The translations under genes were made by a program, and so were the position numbers. Positions 24,061-38,760 of a DNA stretch of 64,000 nucleotides are shown here, one piece after another. Position 1 is the stretch's first letter, and each line of letters begins with the position of its first letter. This DNA comes from Neelides folsomi (Eukaryota > Arthropoda > Collembola > Neelipleona > Neelidae): positions 62,001 to 126,000 of the forward strand of contig JAQGBZ010000108.1 in NCBI GenBank assembly GCA_034687125.1, in the 5' to 3' direction. The notes beneath the pieces were generated by a model. It had not been told where the DNA came from. It did no database searches and worked only from the letters and a program-made list of their open reading frames with translations.

Positions 24061-26149
24061 TTCAAGCCCATCCTTTATCCTTTGTCAATCTTTGACTATT
24101 TCCCACTTCCCACTACCTCTGTTACCCTTCGTATTTGGATATCTCTACACAAATTCACTACTGTTACACACTCCAGGTAACACTCCGGGTTCCTACAAGC
24201 CAACCAGGTTTATATATTAAATATAACCTTCACAATTTTAAATTCAGTCCTTACTAAGGAGTCCTTAGGGCCTATGTTGATAATGCTCTCTGATGCACAA
24301 TGCATTTCAGCGGGATTTGGAGCTCTTTGTCTGGTCTTATGTATTTATATGTATCTTCACCTTCACCACTGGAGCCGCATCAAAATAAGTTATTAAAGAC
24401 CCAATTTCCTATTTCCCTCCGTTTTCCAACCTTCCATTTCTCCACAAACATGAGAGAAAAAACAGAAAAAACTCCAAAAACATGAAAGATGGGACAAAAC
24501 TAATTAGGATTTTTTTTCAGTTTGGATGTATGCACCTGTAGTATATAGAACTTTGTCAGATTTGAGAATAAAAACAAATGTTGAAGGATAGAAAAAGTCT
24601 CCACAATGGGAAATATAGTATTTTATTGTATTCATTATTTATGATATGATGTATGATGGTATTGTATGTAAGGCTGTATGTTATTATTTATTATTGTTGT
24701 GTTGTGCCTTTTATGGATTTTTCAATATGATTGGTGATTTGGTGAAATGTTGAATGCAATCGGAAAATCTTTTTTTGTCGTGAAAATTTTAAGGATATCT
24801 TTTTTCCTTCATCAATCAGGTCATTTTGAGCATTTTTAACCTACAAACTTACAAACCTCAAGATTCAATATTTCCATCCCGTTGTGTTTATATAAATTTT
24901 TTCCACTCTGTATAGTAATTTAAGAATAATGGGAGATTTTGAAGATTTCCTAATCTTGTTACATCCACACCTGAGACGTCTGAGAGAGTGAATGGAGTGA
25001 GCATGCACATAAGTACACGGACATAAGCATACATCCTGACACGTTAATAAAATAAAAGTTAACTACTCATGCTTAGGTGAAGTTACAAGAACTCTCAGGA
25101 GACTCATGGAGGGTCGAAACGTGTGATTGAGAAGAACCGACGAGGGAAGTGAAGAGATAAAACCGACAAGTTACCTTGAAACCGAGATTTGGGCAATTGG
25201 GGATTTGAGAGAGGAAAAGGTGAAAAAAGTCTCTCACCATTTACTCCCCATTCATAAGTTATCCTTTATCTAACCGAAAGAATTATATGAGAAATATCAT
25301 AGGAAAAACATAGATATATTGATATAAAATTGTATCAATATACCATATAAATTTTATATAAAAATTACATACATCACATTGTGCACATATGAGAATTGTA
25401 TAAAATATTGTATAATATGTATATTGAGTGCATTTTGTAGAGAAAGCATATATGGGATATTGGTGTGAACATCCCTGGCTGACTATTGAAGTTGTAAGGG
25501 AACGGTGGGACTCCACTTGTTGAGATGATGAGAGAATAATAAGAAGACTTGAGTACAATTAGAGTTAAAAAGGATGTGAGCCGAAATTATTTCTCAGGCT
25601 CGGGCCGATGCACAAGCCCTTTTGTCACAGTGAGAGAGTTGAGCGGTTCTCTCCCATGGGCTTCCCTTCACTTCCCTACCCTTCACTCCATTTCGGAGAA
25701 AAGTCAAAATAGGAAAGAATTATCTGGGTAAAGGTGAATTGGATGGGAAACTCTCGTGCTGTGACGAAGGGCTTCAGGTGTGGATACAACCCAGGAGCTT
25801 TCCGCTTATTTTTTTAACCCTCGCCGGATTAGGAGAATTAATTTAGATACCTGTATTGGTTTTAAGGTGAGTAAGAAAAAACACCTGAATTCTATTTTAA
25901 TATAGAATTATGGTTTCTGATTGAAAATTTATTTCCGACTCAAAATTACACTTCATACTTCATATTAGTAGAGTTGAATAATATGATAAGAATATTTTCA
26001 TTATCAAATATTTACAATAATTGTAGTTTGAGTAATTAATTGTTGGATATTCATGCAAGCAAGATCACTGTAAAAATATTTAATATTTATTTGATTATAT
26101 AAGAAATCGTGATTATTATTATTAAATTATTTCTTGCAAGAATTTTGAA

Positions 26150-26920
26150 ATGGAAAATATATGTATATTTTGTAAAAAGTGTTATGGATCAAAATATTAG
26201 TTAAATGCTCACATTAAAGGACATATAGGAGAAAACCCATACAAATGCAAAATATGCAAATATTCATGTCCACAGAAGGAACGTTTAGAGAATCACAAAA
26301 GAATTCACACCTGAGAAAAACCATACAAGTGTAAAATTTGCAAATACTCATGTCGACTGAAGGAACATTTAACCAATCACAAAAGAATTCACACTGGAGA
26401 AAAACCATACAAGTGGAAAATATATAAATACTCAGCAAGATTGAAAGAAGATTTAACTACACGCATGAGAACTCAAACTGGGGTAAAACCATACACGTGT
26501 AATATATGCAAATTTAAATCCAGACTAAAAGCAAATTTAGAAACTCACATGAGAACCCACTTCGAAGAAAAACCATGTCTAATGTGTAATTATTCATGTG
26601 GGCACATGAGAATTCATACAGGAGAAAAACCATACGAATGCAAAATTTGTAAGATTTCGTACAGGAATAAAGGAAGTTTAAATTACCACGTGAATATACA
26701 CAACAGAGAAAAATCTTTTAAGTGCTTAATGTGCAAATATTCAAACAACAATTACTATAATTTATTTGCTCACATAAGAATTCACACTGGAGAAAAGCCA
26801 TTTAGTTGCAAGATATGCAAATATTCATGTAAATCCCAAATAAGTTTTAATCTCCATAGAAAAACAAATCAAGGTACGAGTCAGCATTTAAACTTCATGG
26901 AGAACCGAAGAAATTCATAG
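26150..26920 (+). pseudogene. C2H2 zinc-finger array A (plus strand, two in-frame stops)
   Basis: One continuous frame from ATG at 26150 to TAG at 26918-26920 encodes about nine finger units of the CKICKYSC type with TGEKP-like linkers. It begins with the family first finger, CIFCKKCYGSK. The frame is interrupted by TAG at 26198-26200 and TGA at 26312-26314; the second falls in the linker, where HTGEKP became HT-stop-EKP. Finger 4 has lost both Cys and both zinc-binding His positions, and finger 6 has lost its middle. From 26441 onward the frame is open for 159 codons. An intact relative would be a nuclear DNA-binding protein, but this copy is probably dead. It lies inside the exon 4/5 intron of the PDZ gene, on the strand opposite to its host and to the other arrays. 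Confidence 0.85.
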
Positions 26921-29184
26921 AAATTGATGGTGATGAAAGTTGAATTGACTTTTGATATACTGAAGTTCCTTCCTTCTTCTCAGTGGAATCTAATCTAATC
27001 ACCTGTCATCGGAACTTGATTTATATTTCGGCCCAAGCAGCCACAGTTCATTCGGCTCTTTATATCATTTTACCAAATTGCATTATCTCACCCCTATCGA
27101 TTTATTACGTTTTATTACATGAATGTATCCAACCCGACCGTGAAGACCAAAAGGAGGAGTCAAATCCCAAGAGTCCCGAACTTCAAGTTCGCGAGTTTTC
27201 CCAAACCCTCTTCTCCCCACGCTCCAGAAGGAACGAATCAAAGACCCAAAAGTTTGTGAAAAGACCATAAATTCAAACACAGTTGACTGCTTACATACGG
27301 AAAAATTAATATTGCGTAAACTCATTTCTTCAAGGGAAACAAAATGTTTTGATTTATTCATTATTGAGCCAATTTGAAATGTTTTTGGATCTTCCTCATT
27401 TCTCCAATTCCTTTTATGGCATTAATTAACAACTTGGCCCTTTCATTTATGTATTCGTAAATTAAGGAAACAATCGAGGAATTTGACATCAAAATTCTCA
27501 ATTTCGCCATTCGTCACTTGAACTTCCCTTCGACCGAAGGTTAAGTTGACACGCGGTAACTTAATAAACCTTTTAAACATGACCACTTTACTTTCACGTG
27601 CGTTAAATTATATGTAAAAATGAATTTAATGAAATGGGTGTTGAGGAAATGGGAAGTTGGCGATGAGAGCCAATTTACATTCTGTTTCATTAAGGTCAGG
27701 AAATGATGTTTAACAATTTTACAATACACAATATACGAATATTATATGTTATTTATGTATGAAACTTGATAAATATATAACTTGCCAAATTGTAATATAT
27801 CTGTATATTTTCAATATAATAATATAAATTCCTATACTTCCAAAAATGTTCTCCCAATTATTTTTGCATATTGCAAAAACATGTAAACAAATAAAGTACT
27901 TAAATTAATTGAAATGAATTTGTATAACTATGCACATAATGTAATTATCTGTTTAACTATACTTATGTTTTTAAGCCTTACTTGTAAATACTAATGTAAT
28001 TATATTATATCTTATATGTACAAATATGTATTCTGTATTCTGTATTATACTCATTTGAATACTATCAAGTTGAACCATTAAATTTATTAAACGAACATTA
28101 CATTCCCATCTTGTTGTTCAATTGATTTTTAAAGTGTTGACCGTATGTAAAAACTCATGTTAATAATCCATGTTAAAATTAATGAATTGTACTTCCATAA
28201 ACATTGCGAGTCTAAATAGGGAGGTGAAACAAGCTTTTCAACTTCATTTGACTAATTGCTTCTGAGAGCGGATCATTCATGTTAATAAACATTTGACCAA
28301 AAAATTGTCGAAACCATAAAAGAATTTTTTGGCTTGAGATGTTTCATAATTACATGTGTTGTATTACTCTTAGGAAATTACAAAGTGTCTCTCGAATAAG
28401 TAAAGTAGGTGCGAAAATTGATGCCAACTATTCAATTCTGCGTCGAGACGCTGAAAAAAAGAATTGAGGGAATATTTGTATTTTACGAGGAGAAACCGCA
28501 AACCTTTACGAGGTTATCCAAAAACTAAAATTCTCAACCATTTTCCCCTCCTTAATAATAATGCCAATTGGCCCATTGAGATGTTTGGGGAGGGAAAAGT
28601 GAATGAAGACAATGAGACCATTTGGTCTGATGGGAGAAAAATTGCCCTCGTTGTAGTCAACTTTTCAATTCTCCTCGTTCTCCATTGGGGCTGAATCGGA
28701 TTCCGAGTGTCGATTCCTCTGCTGCACCTTGTCCACGATCTCAGAGGGTGGCGGCGGTGCGTGAATGAACAAGAGGCTCAATGGCTCACTCAGGCCACAC
28801 AATATCCACGTTTACACATTATTTTTTATTAATCCTACTCTAACCAAGTTATACTTTAGGGTCTTTATATTATTACGTGCTGAGAATTGAATAGAAAAAT
28901 ACAAATAATATTTTATTTACTCCAAACATTATTACAATTAAAATCTGTAAAATGACCATACTATGTACTTTGAGTCTTAACCTCACTATTTACATTTCTG
29001 TATAACCAAACATTCTTTTTTAAAAGAACCCCTTTTCAACAATGAAATATTATAAAATAGCTATGAAGTGCGTTTCCAAAATATTATTCACATGCTAAAA
29101 GAATAAAAAAGTATACACATAATATGTAGTAGATATTGTTATAAAATACTTAAAATAAGCTGTGACAATAACTATATTTATTTT

Positions 29185-31067
29185 GTTCATTATTATCAGC
29201 AAGAATTTTTACAAATTTTTCACTTTTATGGTTTTTCTTCATCATGCTGAGTTTTCATGTGACTATTTAAACTTCTCTTCCATTCCACTTGAATATTTAC
29301 ATAATTTGCATGGTTTTTCTTTTGCGTGTGTTCTCATGTGATTATCTAAACTCAATTTCCATCGACATGCATATTTGGCAAATGAAAGGTTTTTCTCCGT
29401 TGTGAGTTTTCATGTGACTGTATAAACTTTCCTTCCGACGGGAAGAATATTCGCATATTTTGCATTTGTATGGTTTTTCTCCAGTGTGTATACTCATTTG
29501 ATGGTCTAAACATGGTTGCCATTGATATGAATATTTGCATATTTTGGATTTGCATGGTTTTTCTATTGTGTGAGTTCTTATGTGACTTACTAAACTTCCC
29601 TTGTCTACACATGAATATTCACAAAATATACACTTACATGATTTATCACATTTGCACTTGAAGTATTTATCTTTGTTGTGAGCATTGATATGTTGAGTTA
29701 AATTTTTATTATTTACAAATGAAAATTTGCATATTTCGTATAAGCTTTTTCACCAGTGTGGATAATTATGTGGTTATTCAAGCTTCCCTTAATTAAGAAT
29801 GAACCATCACATAATATGCATTTATATGGTTTTTCTCCAATATGACTTCTCATGTGATTGTATAAATATCCCTCACCTCCACATGTATAGGTGCATAATT
29901 TGCACTGATATGGTTTTTCTCCTGTATGAGTCCGCATGTAACTTTCAAAATGTCTTTTATCCTTATATGAATATTTGCATAAATTGCATTTGTGTGGTTT
30001 TACTCCGGTGTGGATTCTCTTGTGTATAACTAAATGTTCCTTCCGCCTAAACGAATGTTTACAAATGCTGCAATTGTATGGTTTATCTTCAGTGTGAGTT
30101 TTCATGTGGCTTGCTAAATTTCCCTTCTGTACGGCCGAATACTTGCATACCTATATTGTATTTGTAAGGTTTTTCTCCATTGTGTATTCTCATATGTTTT
30201 ACTAATGCTTCTTTTTTTCTGAATGTGTTTTCACACATTTTACATTTATATGGTTTTTCTGCAGTGTATGATCATGTGTTTTTTCAAACTTACTGAATTT
30301 CTATATTGCTGTTCACATATTTTGCATTTCAATTCCTTTTCTCTTTCGTGTTTTTTCATGACTCATCAAACATTTCTTTATCGATGATGCGTAATTGCAC
30401 AATTCACATTTGTAAGAATTTTCCCCAATGTGATCTCTAACTCGACTGTCTAATTTCCCTTTTTGTCCACTTGAATAATTGCAAAATTACATTTGTATGT
30501 TTTTTCCCCATTGTGAATTCTGATGTGGAGACTCAAAATGTGCTTAATTTTACTTGAAAAATGACATATAATTGCACTTGTATGGCTTTTCTTCCGAATG
30601 AGTACTGATATGTATATTCAAATTTTGCTTCCATTTACTTGAATAATTGCAGAAAGTGCCTTATATGGTTTTTCCCCACTGTGAATTTTCTTGTGAGAAA
30701 CTAATGCTCCTTTCAGTCTAAATGAATATTTACATATTTTGCATTCGTATGGTTTTTCTCCGGTGCGATTTTTCTTGTGAGCAACTAATGCTCCTTTCTG
30801 TCGGAATGAATATTTGCATATTTTGCACTCGTATGGTTTTTCTCCGGTGTGAGTTCTCATATGATTAACTAAATAATCCTTCCGTCTGAATGAATTTTTG
30901 CATATTAAGCATCTGAATGGTTTTTCCTCTGTATGAATTTTAATGTCACTTTGCATTGTTTTTGATGAATTTATTTCAAACTTGAACTTGTTTGAACAAT
31001 TGGTGTGAATTTTAGGTAAATTTATTCTATTCAAAAAACACTTACTACAATATCTTTATGTGTTATT
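29185..31067 (-). pseudogene. C2H2 zinc-finger array B (long, multiple frameshifts)
   Basis: About 1.9 kb of minus-strand sequence consists of roughly 18 finger units in several frames. The best parts are 31034-30618 (fingers such as CKICKYSFRQKGALVAHKK) and 30105-29713 (four or five intact fingers, for example CKLCTYTCGGEGYLYNHMRS). Frameshifts are visible near 30660, 30150, 29745 and 29370. Stops interrupt several fingers between 30300 and 30600 and at the 3' end near 29270. The first finger (YCSKCFLNRINL) has a degenerate second half and is preceded by an in-frame TAA, with no ATG. It could be one very long decayed gene or two fused copies. It lies in the exon 4/5 intron of the PDZ gene. 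Confidence 0.85.
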
Positions 31068-34000
31068 TATTTTTTGACAATTTATATACTTACAATTAAC
31101 TGAACTAGTCAAGTTTGTGTTGACTATTCAGACGCTATACATTAAATGATCATTCTTTAAGGCTTTAATATTACCAACATAATACATTATTATTTTTATA
31201 TACAAAAAACCATTTTTAACTTTTATACATGTACCTTTGGCCCCTTCAAGCAAAGATTATTTAAAATAGTCAAGAAATTCTTTTTATATTCTAATAATCT
31301 TCACATAAATACTTAAGTAGTACCTTCTACCTTAATTTAGAAATGGGGAAGAGATTAAAATAATAATTATTTATTTTTGTATAAGATTTATAAATATTTA
31401 TAGGCATTTAATGTATCTAATTTTACTTTTTTGTGGTTTCTGCTCATGTGTTAACCTAAATTTGTTTTGGATTTGTAACTGTTATAAGAATTTTAATCGT
31501 GAGGATCTGAGATTAATGGTTTAATTCTCAATATTTACAAAAAATGATAAGTACATTATATGCGCAATGTAAATAATTGATACAAGGTGAAATTAGGAGT
31601 AATTAACATGAATCGATGCAAGACAAGTAAATAGCATGGTAAGTGTGGCGGTGAAGGGACCAAAAGAAACATTGCTAAAAAAGCCACATGCTGAATGAAC
31701 TTTAGCAAAAGCACGGAGCAAGATAATTTAACAAGTAATCCCAAACTGACTGTTTTTACTAAATCTATAATTTTTTGCACAAAAAATCTCTTTTTGTCTA
31801 TCATTAAATCGAGAAATTGTGTCAATTGAATACAAATTTCCAATCGAAGGTTTTAGAATGTAACATGTCATTATGACTTTTGAGCATTTCTTCAACTAAT
31901 CAACACATATTTTGCATATTATGCATTAATGTAATTCTAAAATAATAATACATACCTATTTACATAATATATATTTTATCATACATACTATGAGAGTATA
32001 CATATGTAATAATGTAATATTAGCAGCATTATTTTGTATATTATAACTTTTTGCCCTTTTTACACCCCAAGGAATAAAAATCGTACAAGGAGTCGTGCAA
32101 TAAAGGAAGCTTTCTTCCTCACCTTTATAAGTTGCAAATAAGAAAATTGCACCTTTTGGAAACCAAATGCTGCTATTAAGTCAATTGAGCCAATTTTACT
32201 ACTTTAGCAAACGACATCGCTTCGTTCGCCCCTGGAGGTTAACAAGAAGTCATTGCATTTGTCAATCATCTGCAAAAAATAATGAATTAATGAATAGGTA
32301 TATGTAAAATCCAACCGGAAGTGCCGAAGAATGCATAGGAAATTGCCAATGCAATTGTTTTTTGTAATTATGTGTTAAGAGCAATAATGATAACGATGGA
32401 TGTCCAATATAACAATATATCCCCATTTCTGTCAAGTATTTATGGTTTTTATCAGCACGAATTTCTCCCATTTACTCTCATTTTCTATCAGCATCAGTTA
32501 TGTAACATTTCCATACAGGTATGGAACTTTATAAATCAGCATAGTGCAGATATGTATTTATGTAAAATCTACTTTTTTCCTATCATTAATAGAGTATGGT
32601 TCTGTGTGTAAATAAACTTGTCTTGCAGGTGAACTCTTTCAACCTCCACGATAATGTTCCTTTCGTATTCTGAAGAGGATTCTTGTTTTATTGTCGGAAG
32701 AGCCATCGTCGTAATTTCTCTTCTTGTTTAAAAATGCAAACACTCCATTGAATGCGGAAGGTAATTAAGGAACTTCGTAGGGCTATGTATCTAATACAGA
32801 TACAAGAATACAATATACCACATACGTAAAGTATAATTTACATATTTTATATTATTTATATTAAACTATGGGCAAAGAGTGTTATTGGATAAATGTAAAT
32901 AACCTCAGATATGATTCCATTAATATTGACTCATAAAAGATAAGTGTGGACGTGTATGCACATACAAGAACGAATTATCTTTTGGGGGGAATTAACGGAA
33001 ATAAGGCCAAGCTTATTATTAAACAGTTAAAATAATGAAATCGAGGTCATTTTATAAATCATTGTTTAACAATTCCAAGTTAGCATCATTTAAATACATG
33101 TGTTAAATGAGAAGTTCTCTACAATTAAATGCTTTAAACATGATTTAACTTACAATAAAACTAGGAAAAATAATTTTATGTTTGGGGAAGTAAAACAGGG
33201 AATTTTATGCTATTCACATCACACATACCGAAATTACTCATATTGTAATTTTAGCACAACATTGGCTGCATTGGATAAAAATTAGCAAAGTCAATGCTAA
33301 CATTAAAATTCATTGGTCAATAATTTTAAAATTTTTAACGTTTTAATTTGAAAGTTTGAGATTCTCGGCCGAAATTATCAAGGAAAAACATTCCATTTAA
33401 CTAACTTCTTTATTATTGAAGGTTGAAAAGCATATAAACTGTGTTTGTCGGCTGAATTCTAAACTTCTTAATGAAGGTTGACCCAGGGGAGGACAAATGC
33501 GTTGAAATGCGAACCTACTTTTGAAATGATGAAGAGCCATTAAATTTGACAATTTCATCAAAGATCCCTTTTAACATTCATTTAATGAGATTATCATTAC
33601 CTTCATTATCCTTTCTACGGTTCATTATTTAAAATTAAACTGCTTTCCAATTTCATTAAATCTTTCATTAAGATGGTCAACAAATGGCCAAAATGAAATA
33701 ATGCCTATTCGTTTAGTGGGGAAATGAAAGCGAATTCAATTTGCTTTTGTTATCCGTTTATCATTAAATCATTATTTTCATTATTATGAAAGTAATATCG
33801 TTTAAAGTGATTCTTCAACTATGAAAAAACATACAGAAAAAGAATTTAATCTTGTTATTCTTGTTTGTAATATTGGTAAATATTAAACAAGAAAAAAATG
33901 TTTCAGTAAGTCAAATAAAACTTGATATTTTATCATGGTTTGAACATTCCACAAATATTGCATATAATTTGAATGATTAGGAATTTTAGTGATAAATACT

Positions 34001-37000
34001 TTCTAAATGAAACCACTTCCTATTTGACATTTATTTACAAACAAATTCTCGAATTTATAATCAGTGCCGGATAGTCTTTATCAGCGTATCATAAAATGAT
34101 AAAACAGTGTTAATAAAATAGTCTTAATAACACCGTGTTATCATCACTGCTTTATTGTCATTGTTGTTTAAAATTTGCCGCATTTATTGTTCCATCTAAG
34201 TAGCCACAATTAGCAAAAGTGAGGAAGTGGGGAGAACTGTGTTGTATATAAATAAAATAATGAAAAAATAATAAATAATGATCTTCTTAAATTACAAGCC
34301 ATTTAAGCAGCCGCGAGATGAGCCGGGAAGAGAAACCTTTAAACAACTCATCTGGCTGTCACTTTGATGGAAATATCCCTTCCAAATCACTCAACTTTAT
34401 TTCTTAACCAGCATGGGATTTCCTTTTGAAGACTCGTTGAAGAAATCCGTCGTCTTTTTCTTTTACATCTTTCCCCCTTCGTCCAACAACCCAAAACTTG
34501 ATCCGTTCCGACAATGAAGGAAAAAACGTTTAAAACGTGCCATGTGCCGTCATTAAACTACATGCTGCTCCATTTCAACTTACAACGGGGGATTTTCAAG
34601 TCATTTTCATTGTCCTCAACTTTTCCTCTCGTCCATTCACAAAACGGCGATTGTGGGCTGTGAGTGAAATTGAGGAGAATTGAGTGAAATATTGACCTTC
34701 CAGATACAATGAAACTTACAATAGACTTTTCATGCTGAGTTCCAAACAGTCTCGCAAATTTCGCCCCATGACCACATTACATTCCTTTTTAGATCCCAAG
34801 ACTCACTTTTTATTTGAATTTGCATACTCTTAGCATATAAGATAGATACACTAAATGTATTTTACTATAAGTAATTTTGATTCCTTGTAAATTTTCCAAC
34901 ACCCACGCTCAAATGAACAAAGAGGAACTTTAAATTGTAAGGCGAGATGTTGTCTATTTAATGTATTTAATGATCTCACTGATGCAACTCTGATATTTAC
35001 ATCAACCATAGAAAGGAATGAGAGGATCATTGGAAAGCTTGTAATGGCTGATTAATAGACAATGGCCATTAGGTGATTTAGTAAAAGTTGAAGAAAAATG
35101 GCCCCGATTGCTTCATTAAGATGATGCAATTTGGGAATTCTTCATTAAGCTTTTAATTTAAGACCAATTCCTCTTTAAAGGACGAAGGGCATCAAACCGC
35201 TTAGTTTAAAAACCGTTTAAAAACCCATCGTTTGGATCATTTGGATGGATTTAATGAATTGGAAAAAACATTGAGGTCCATTAAGGCCTTTAAACTCATC
35301 ATTCCTGATGGGATGTGAAACGTGATCCTGAAGACAGATTGAAGCAAGAAATACGAAATGTTTTTGACTTGGAGAAGAAAACTCATGAGATCATAAGGTG
35401 ATTGGCGGATTATTATTCTGTCGCCGTCTGTTGCACAAAGGATTCCTAAGCAATTTAAAAATTATTGTGCTTTTCATTCCCCATTGTAGGGGTGAAGAAG
35501 GTGAGGGCGAGAACAAGCTCAATTCTTCAAAATTCTTTATGACTCCAATTGCAGAAAAATGGAAAAGAATCGCCGAATAAAAGAGAAACCATTTTTTACA
35601 AACTTCTTAATAATGAGAAACATCTCTGCGCCCTTATAAAGTCACCTATAAAGATACACCAAGGTGTAAAATATTACAACGTCAAAATGTAAAGGCAAAC
35701 GAAGGAGTTGAGTCATAATCGCAAACTAAAGAAATTTTGACATCATATCATTCGCAGGTAATAAATTTATCAAAAGTTATATAGACGTACCTTTAAGGTG
35801 CAATTGGATAAAAACATGTAATTTTTCGAATATTGATAATACATCCATATAACATCAGTACCTTTTTCTGTACACAGGTATATATTTTATATCTGTATCT
35901 CTGTATGTATGAATTTGTATTAGATCGTTATTATGTGCTATAATATATATGTAAGTTTTTGTATATCATATGAAGATGGAAATGATGATGAATAAAAACA
36001 AACAAATGAGTTGTCTGGCTCGTCGCCCGCCTGAAGCATTGTAGATTCTCAATTATGGTCACAGCAATAAGCGAATTATAAAAAATGACATAGAGGTGAA
36101 AAGTAAATTCGAAATCCAATAAATCCTGAGGGTGGAAATTGTTAAACCTTTGTGAAATCCATTGTGGATTGGTGAAGAATGCTGATGCGGTTCAAGGGAA
36201 AGAAATGAAATGAAATCGAAACTTTTCATTCCAAATTATGTTTAATGTCAAATATAAAGAATTCGCACTTTCGCACACAATCCCATTGCACCAAATTTAC
36301 ACAAACAAGAAATCCATCCTTGTAATGAAGTTCTTTATTAAACATTTAGCTCCCTTCCCAACTTCCCAATGTCTTGCCTGAGGAAGTGGGGCAGAATTAT
36401 ATGGAATTTATTTGAGCTGAAGGGGATGAAGAGAGATCTTTGATATAATCATATGAAGAATCAACAAATGTCGAGTTGGCCAAACTGAGTCACAGAAATT
36501 CAGAAGCTCTCGATTTCTATCGATTTCACGAAGGCTCCCAGCACCAAAACAAATTAGGATATCTCACGTAATTAACTACCTTAAACAAACAATAGCTACC
36601 TGTACATGTAAACCATACTGTATGGTATACTCACTCAGTCAGTATATTAGTCAAGTACATTATGAATATATGATTCAACCCAAGAAACTAATTTATTTGT
36701 CTTTCTGTATCCTTTCAAATTCAAATTTTATACTTAATTAGTATAACCAATAGTATGGATATTTGAATGAATTGAATTGACAGGAAGATGATCATTATTC
36801 GAGTCTAAGCACGCATTGGTTAATTGGCAAGGCCTTTAATTATTTTGACTTTCTTCAGTTAATGAAGATTAAATTGCCGAACTCTCTGAGCTTTCAGTTT
36901 CGTCTCGCTCTTGTAATAGGGTCAATGAAATAACCAAAATGTTTATTAAGACTTTACGACGGGTGCAAAAGGGAAAAAACATATTTATTTATTTATTCAA

Positions 37001-37040
37001 CACTCACAAGGTAGATTGTAAAGATTTCAAAGTTTCCGCA

Positions 37041-37124
37041 ATGGAAGCTGAATGTGAGCCAAAAGATATAAATGACAAGAGAAAAATCATATTAAAATAT
37101 CTACACAATTTCCATATATCAAAA
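37041..37124 (+). CDS. Candidate first exon of a small nested plus-strand gene
   Basis: An ATG in a fair context starts MEAECEPKDINDKRKIILKY and continues through LHNFHISK to a GTGAGT donor in phase 0. The frame is also open upstream of the ATG to about 36939. The sequence is charged and protein-like, unlike most AT-rich open frames nearby. A phase-compatible candidate last exon is at 37900-37995. I do not recognise the product. Confidence 0.25.
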
Positions 37125-37899
37125 GTGAGTATTAATGTTTATCCTTTACCTGTTGTAAACTTTTCTTTCTCTCACGTCGACAGTTTCATATCTAACAATC
37201 TTACTACAGATATATTACTTTTATATTTATGCATATTACATTCATGTTCCTTATAAAATTTATAATAAAAATGTAACATGTAAACATCACACATGATATG
37301 TTTCGATTACAAGATTGAATGTATAAAACAATCTTCATATCCAAATTTTACGATTTGATTTTGCATAAACAACCCTTATTTATAACTTGATATTTTCAGC
37401 TACTTTAAAAGTTTACTTTACCTTTAGTTTACATTGTTATTTATTCCTTTTATCCATTAAACAATTTCCGTTGTTGTTTACTATAACTCATATTTTTTCC
37501 AACTCAATCTCTCCCAATGTAATCTGCATGTAAATTGAAAATGAAGTGTTTAAAAAAGATAAATTGGTTCCCGTCATATGAAATATGTACAATACACATG
37601 TTTTTGTCAAATGATAGCTCTCATTTTTTTCACATGTTATTCATCTCCCATCTTCCAATTGGTTTGTATAGGAAAAGGAGGACATTTGGTTAAAAGCTTA
37701 AAAGGTTCAAATCACGCGTTATGATTTACATTCCAATCCTTCTCGCCAATCTGTCTGGCAGCGACAAATCCTGAATTTCACGTTGTCTGATTGTATGTGT
37801 GTACAATGTGAATGGTACAAGGGAAAGTTCCGTAATTCAAATTACTTCCCATTTGCTTGCCATTTGCTTACTCGCACTTGTCCATCTCGTTCTCCCCAG

Positions 37900-37995
37900 G
37901 AATGGGCATTTGGATCAGATAGGAAAGGTGTGATAATGTTTTATTCATCCAATCGAGTGGAAATGCATCTTAAGCGCGGATTAAACTCAACATGA
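37900..37995 (+). CDS. Candidate last exon of the small nested plus-strand gene
   Basis: The acceptor TCTCGTTCTCCCCAG is followed by EWAFGSDRKGVIMFYSSNRV and EMHLKRGLNST, then TGA, in phase 0. AATAAA lies at 38046-38051, about 50 nt after the stop, the expected spacing for a poly(A) signal. Joined to 37041-37124 it would encode a 59-residue protein of unknown function. It lies in the 24 kb intron of the PDZ gene, antisense to it. Confidence 0.25.
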   Translation, partial: EWAFGSDRKGVIMFYSSNRVEMHLKRGLNST

Positions 37996-38760
37996 ATTTG
38001 ATCAAGTAAATTAAATAACCCGGTTTGGTGACAAATTAAATGGATAATAAAATAATAGAGAAGTGAATAGTTGTAATCAGGCATGAAATTGAGAGGAAAT
38101 CAAAGCCGCTTTTGATTATAAATTCAAGGAATTTACAACAAAGTGGAAAAATCTCTCTTTTGGTAAAAATTATCTAAATCCTGTTTAATAAAAATTTTAA
38201 ATACTTAACATTGACTTATTTTGATTCTTATTAACTTAGGTGTAAGCAAGCGTCTCTTATGTCTTATTAACTTATTTGGAATATTTATCATTAACTTATT
38301 TGTGTTAATAATATAAATAATTAAGGTTTAATGCTTTTTTATTCAAATATTTTAAAAATCGAATATAAAAAATCTTCACATAAATTTTAAAAGGGAGATT
38401 GGTTAAATTGAAAATTAGCCCACATTAGCATAGAATTTACAATTTCACGTGTGTAGAGAAATGTATGGTAATTTTAATTGCAATTTCTCGCATCCTCCCA
38501 AACCCTTAATTCGTAAATGCCGAAAGACATCTTGACGGAGAAGAAGAAGGAAAGTTATTGTATATGGGGTGACATTTAATTTTCGACTGGCGGCAAAGAG
38601 GATAATAAATTGGTATAAAAACTCTTTTATTATTCTCAAAAGTGTGTCTTTGCTCAAGTCGGTGAAAGAACACTAAATCTTGCCATAAAATCAGCCCATG
38701 TCTTAAATATGGAAACCATTGTTTAGAAAATTCATTCCAAATTGTGCTAATTCTTCCGTT

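Noticed and set aside
26214-26438. Minus-strand 74-codon Cys-rich repeat frame
   Set aside because: Antisense of zinc-finger array A.
26150-31067. CRISPR-like regular repetition
   Set aside because: The 84-bp periodicity is that of C2H2 finger codons, not of identical repeats with unique spacers.
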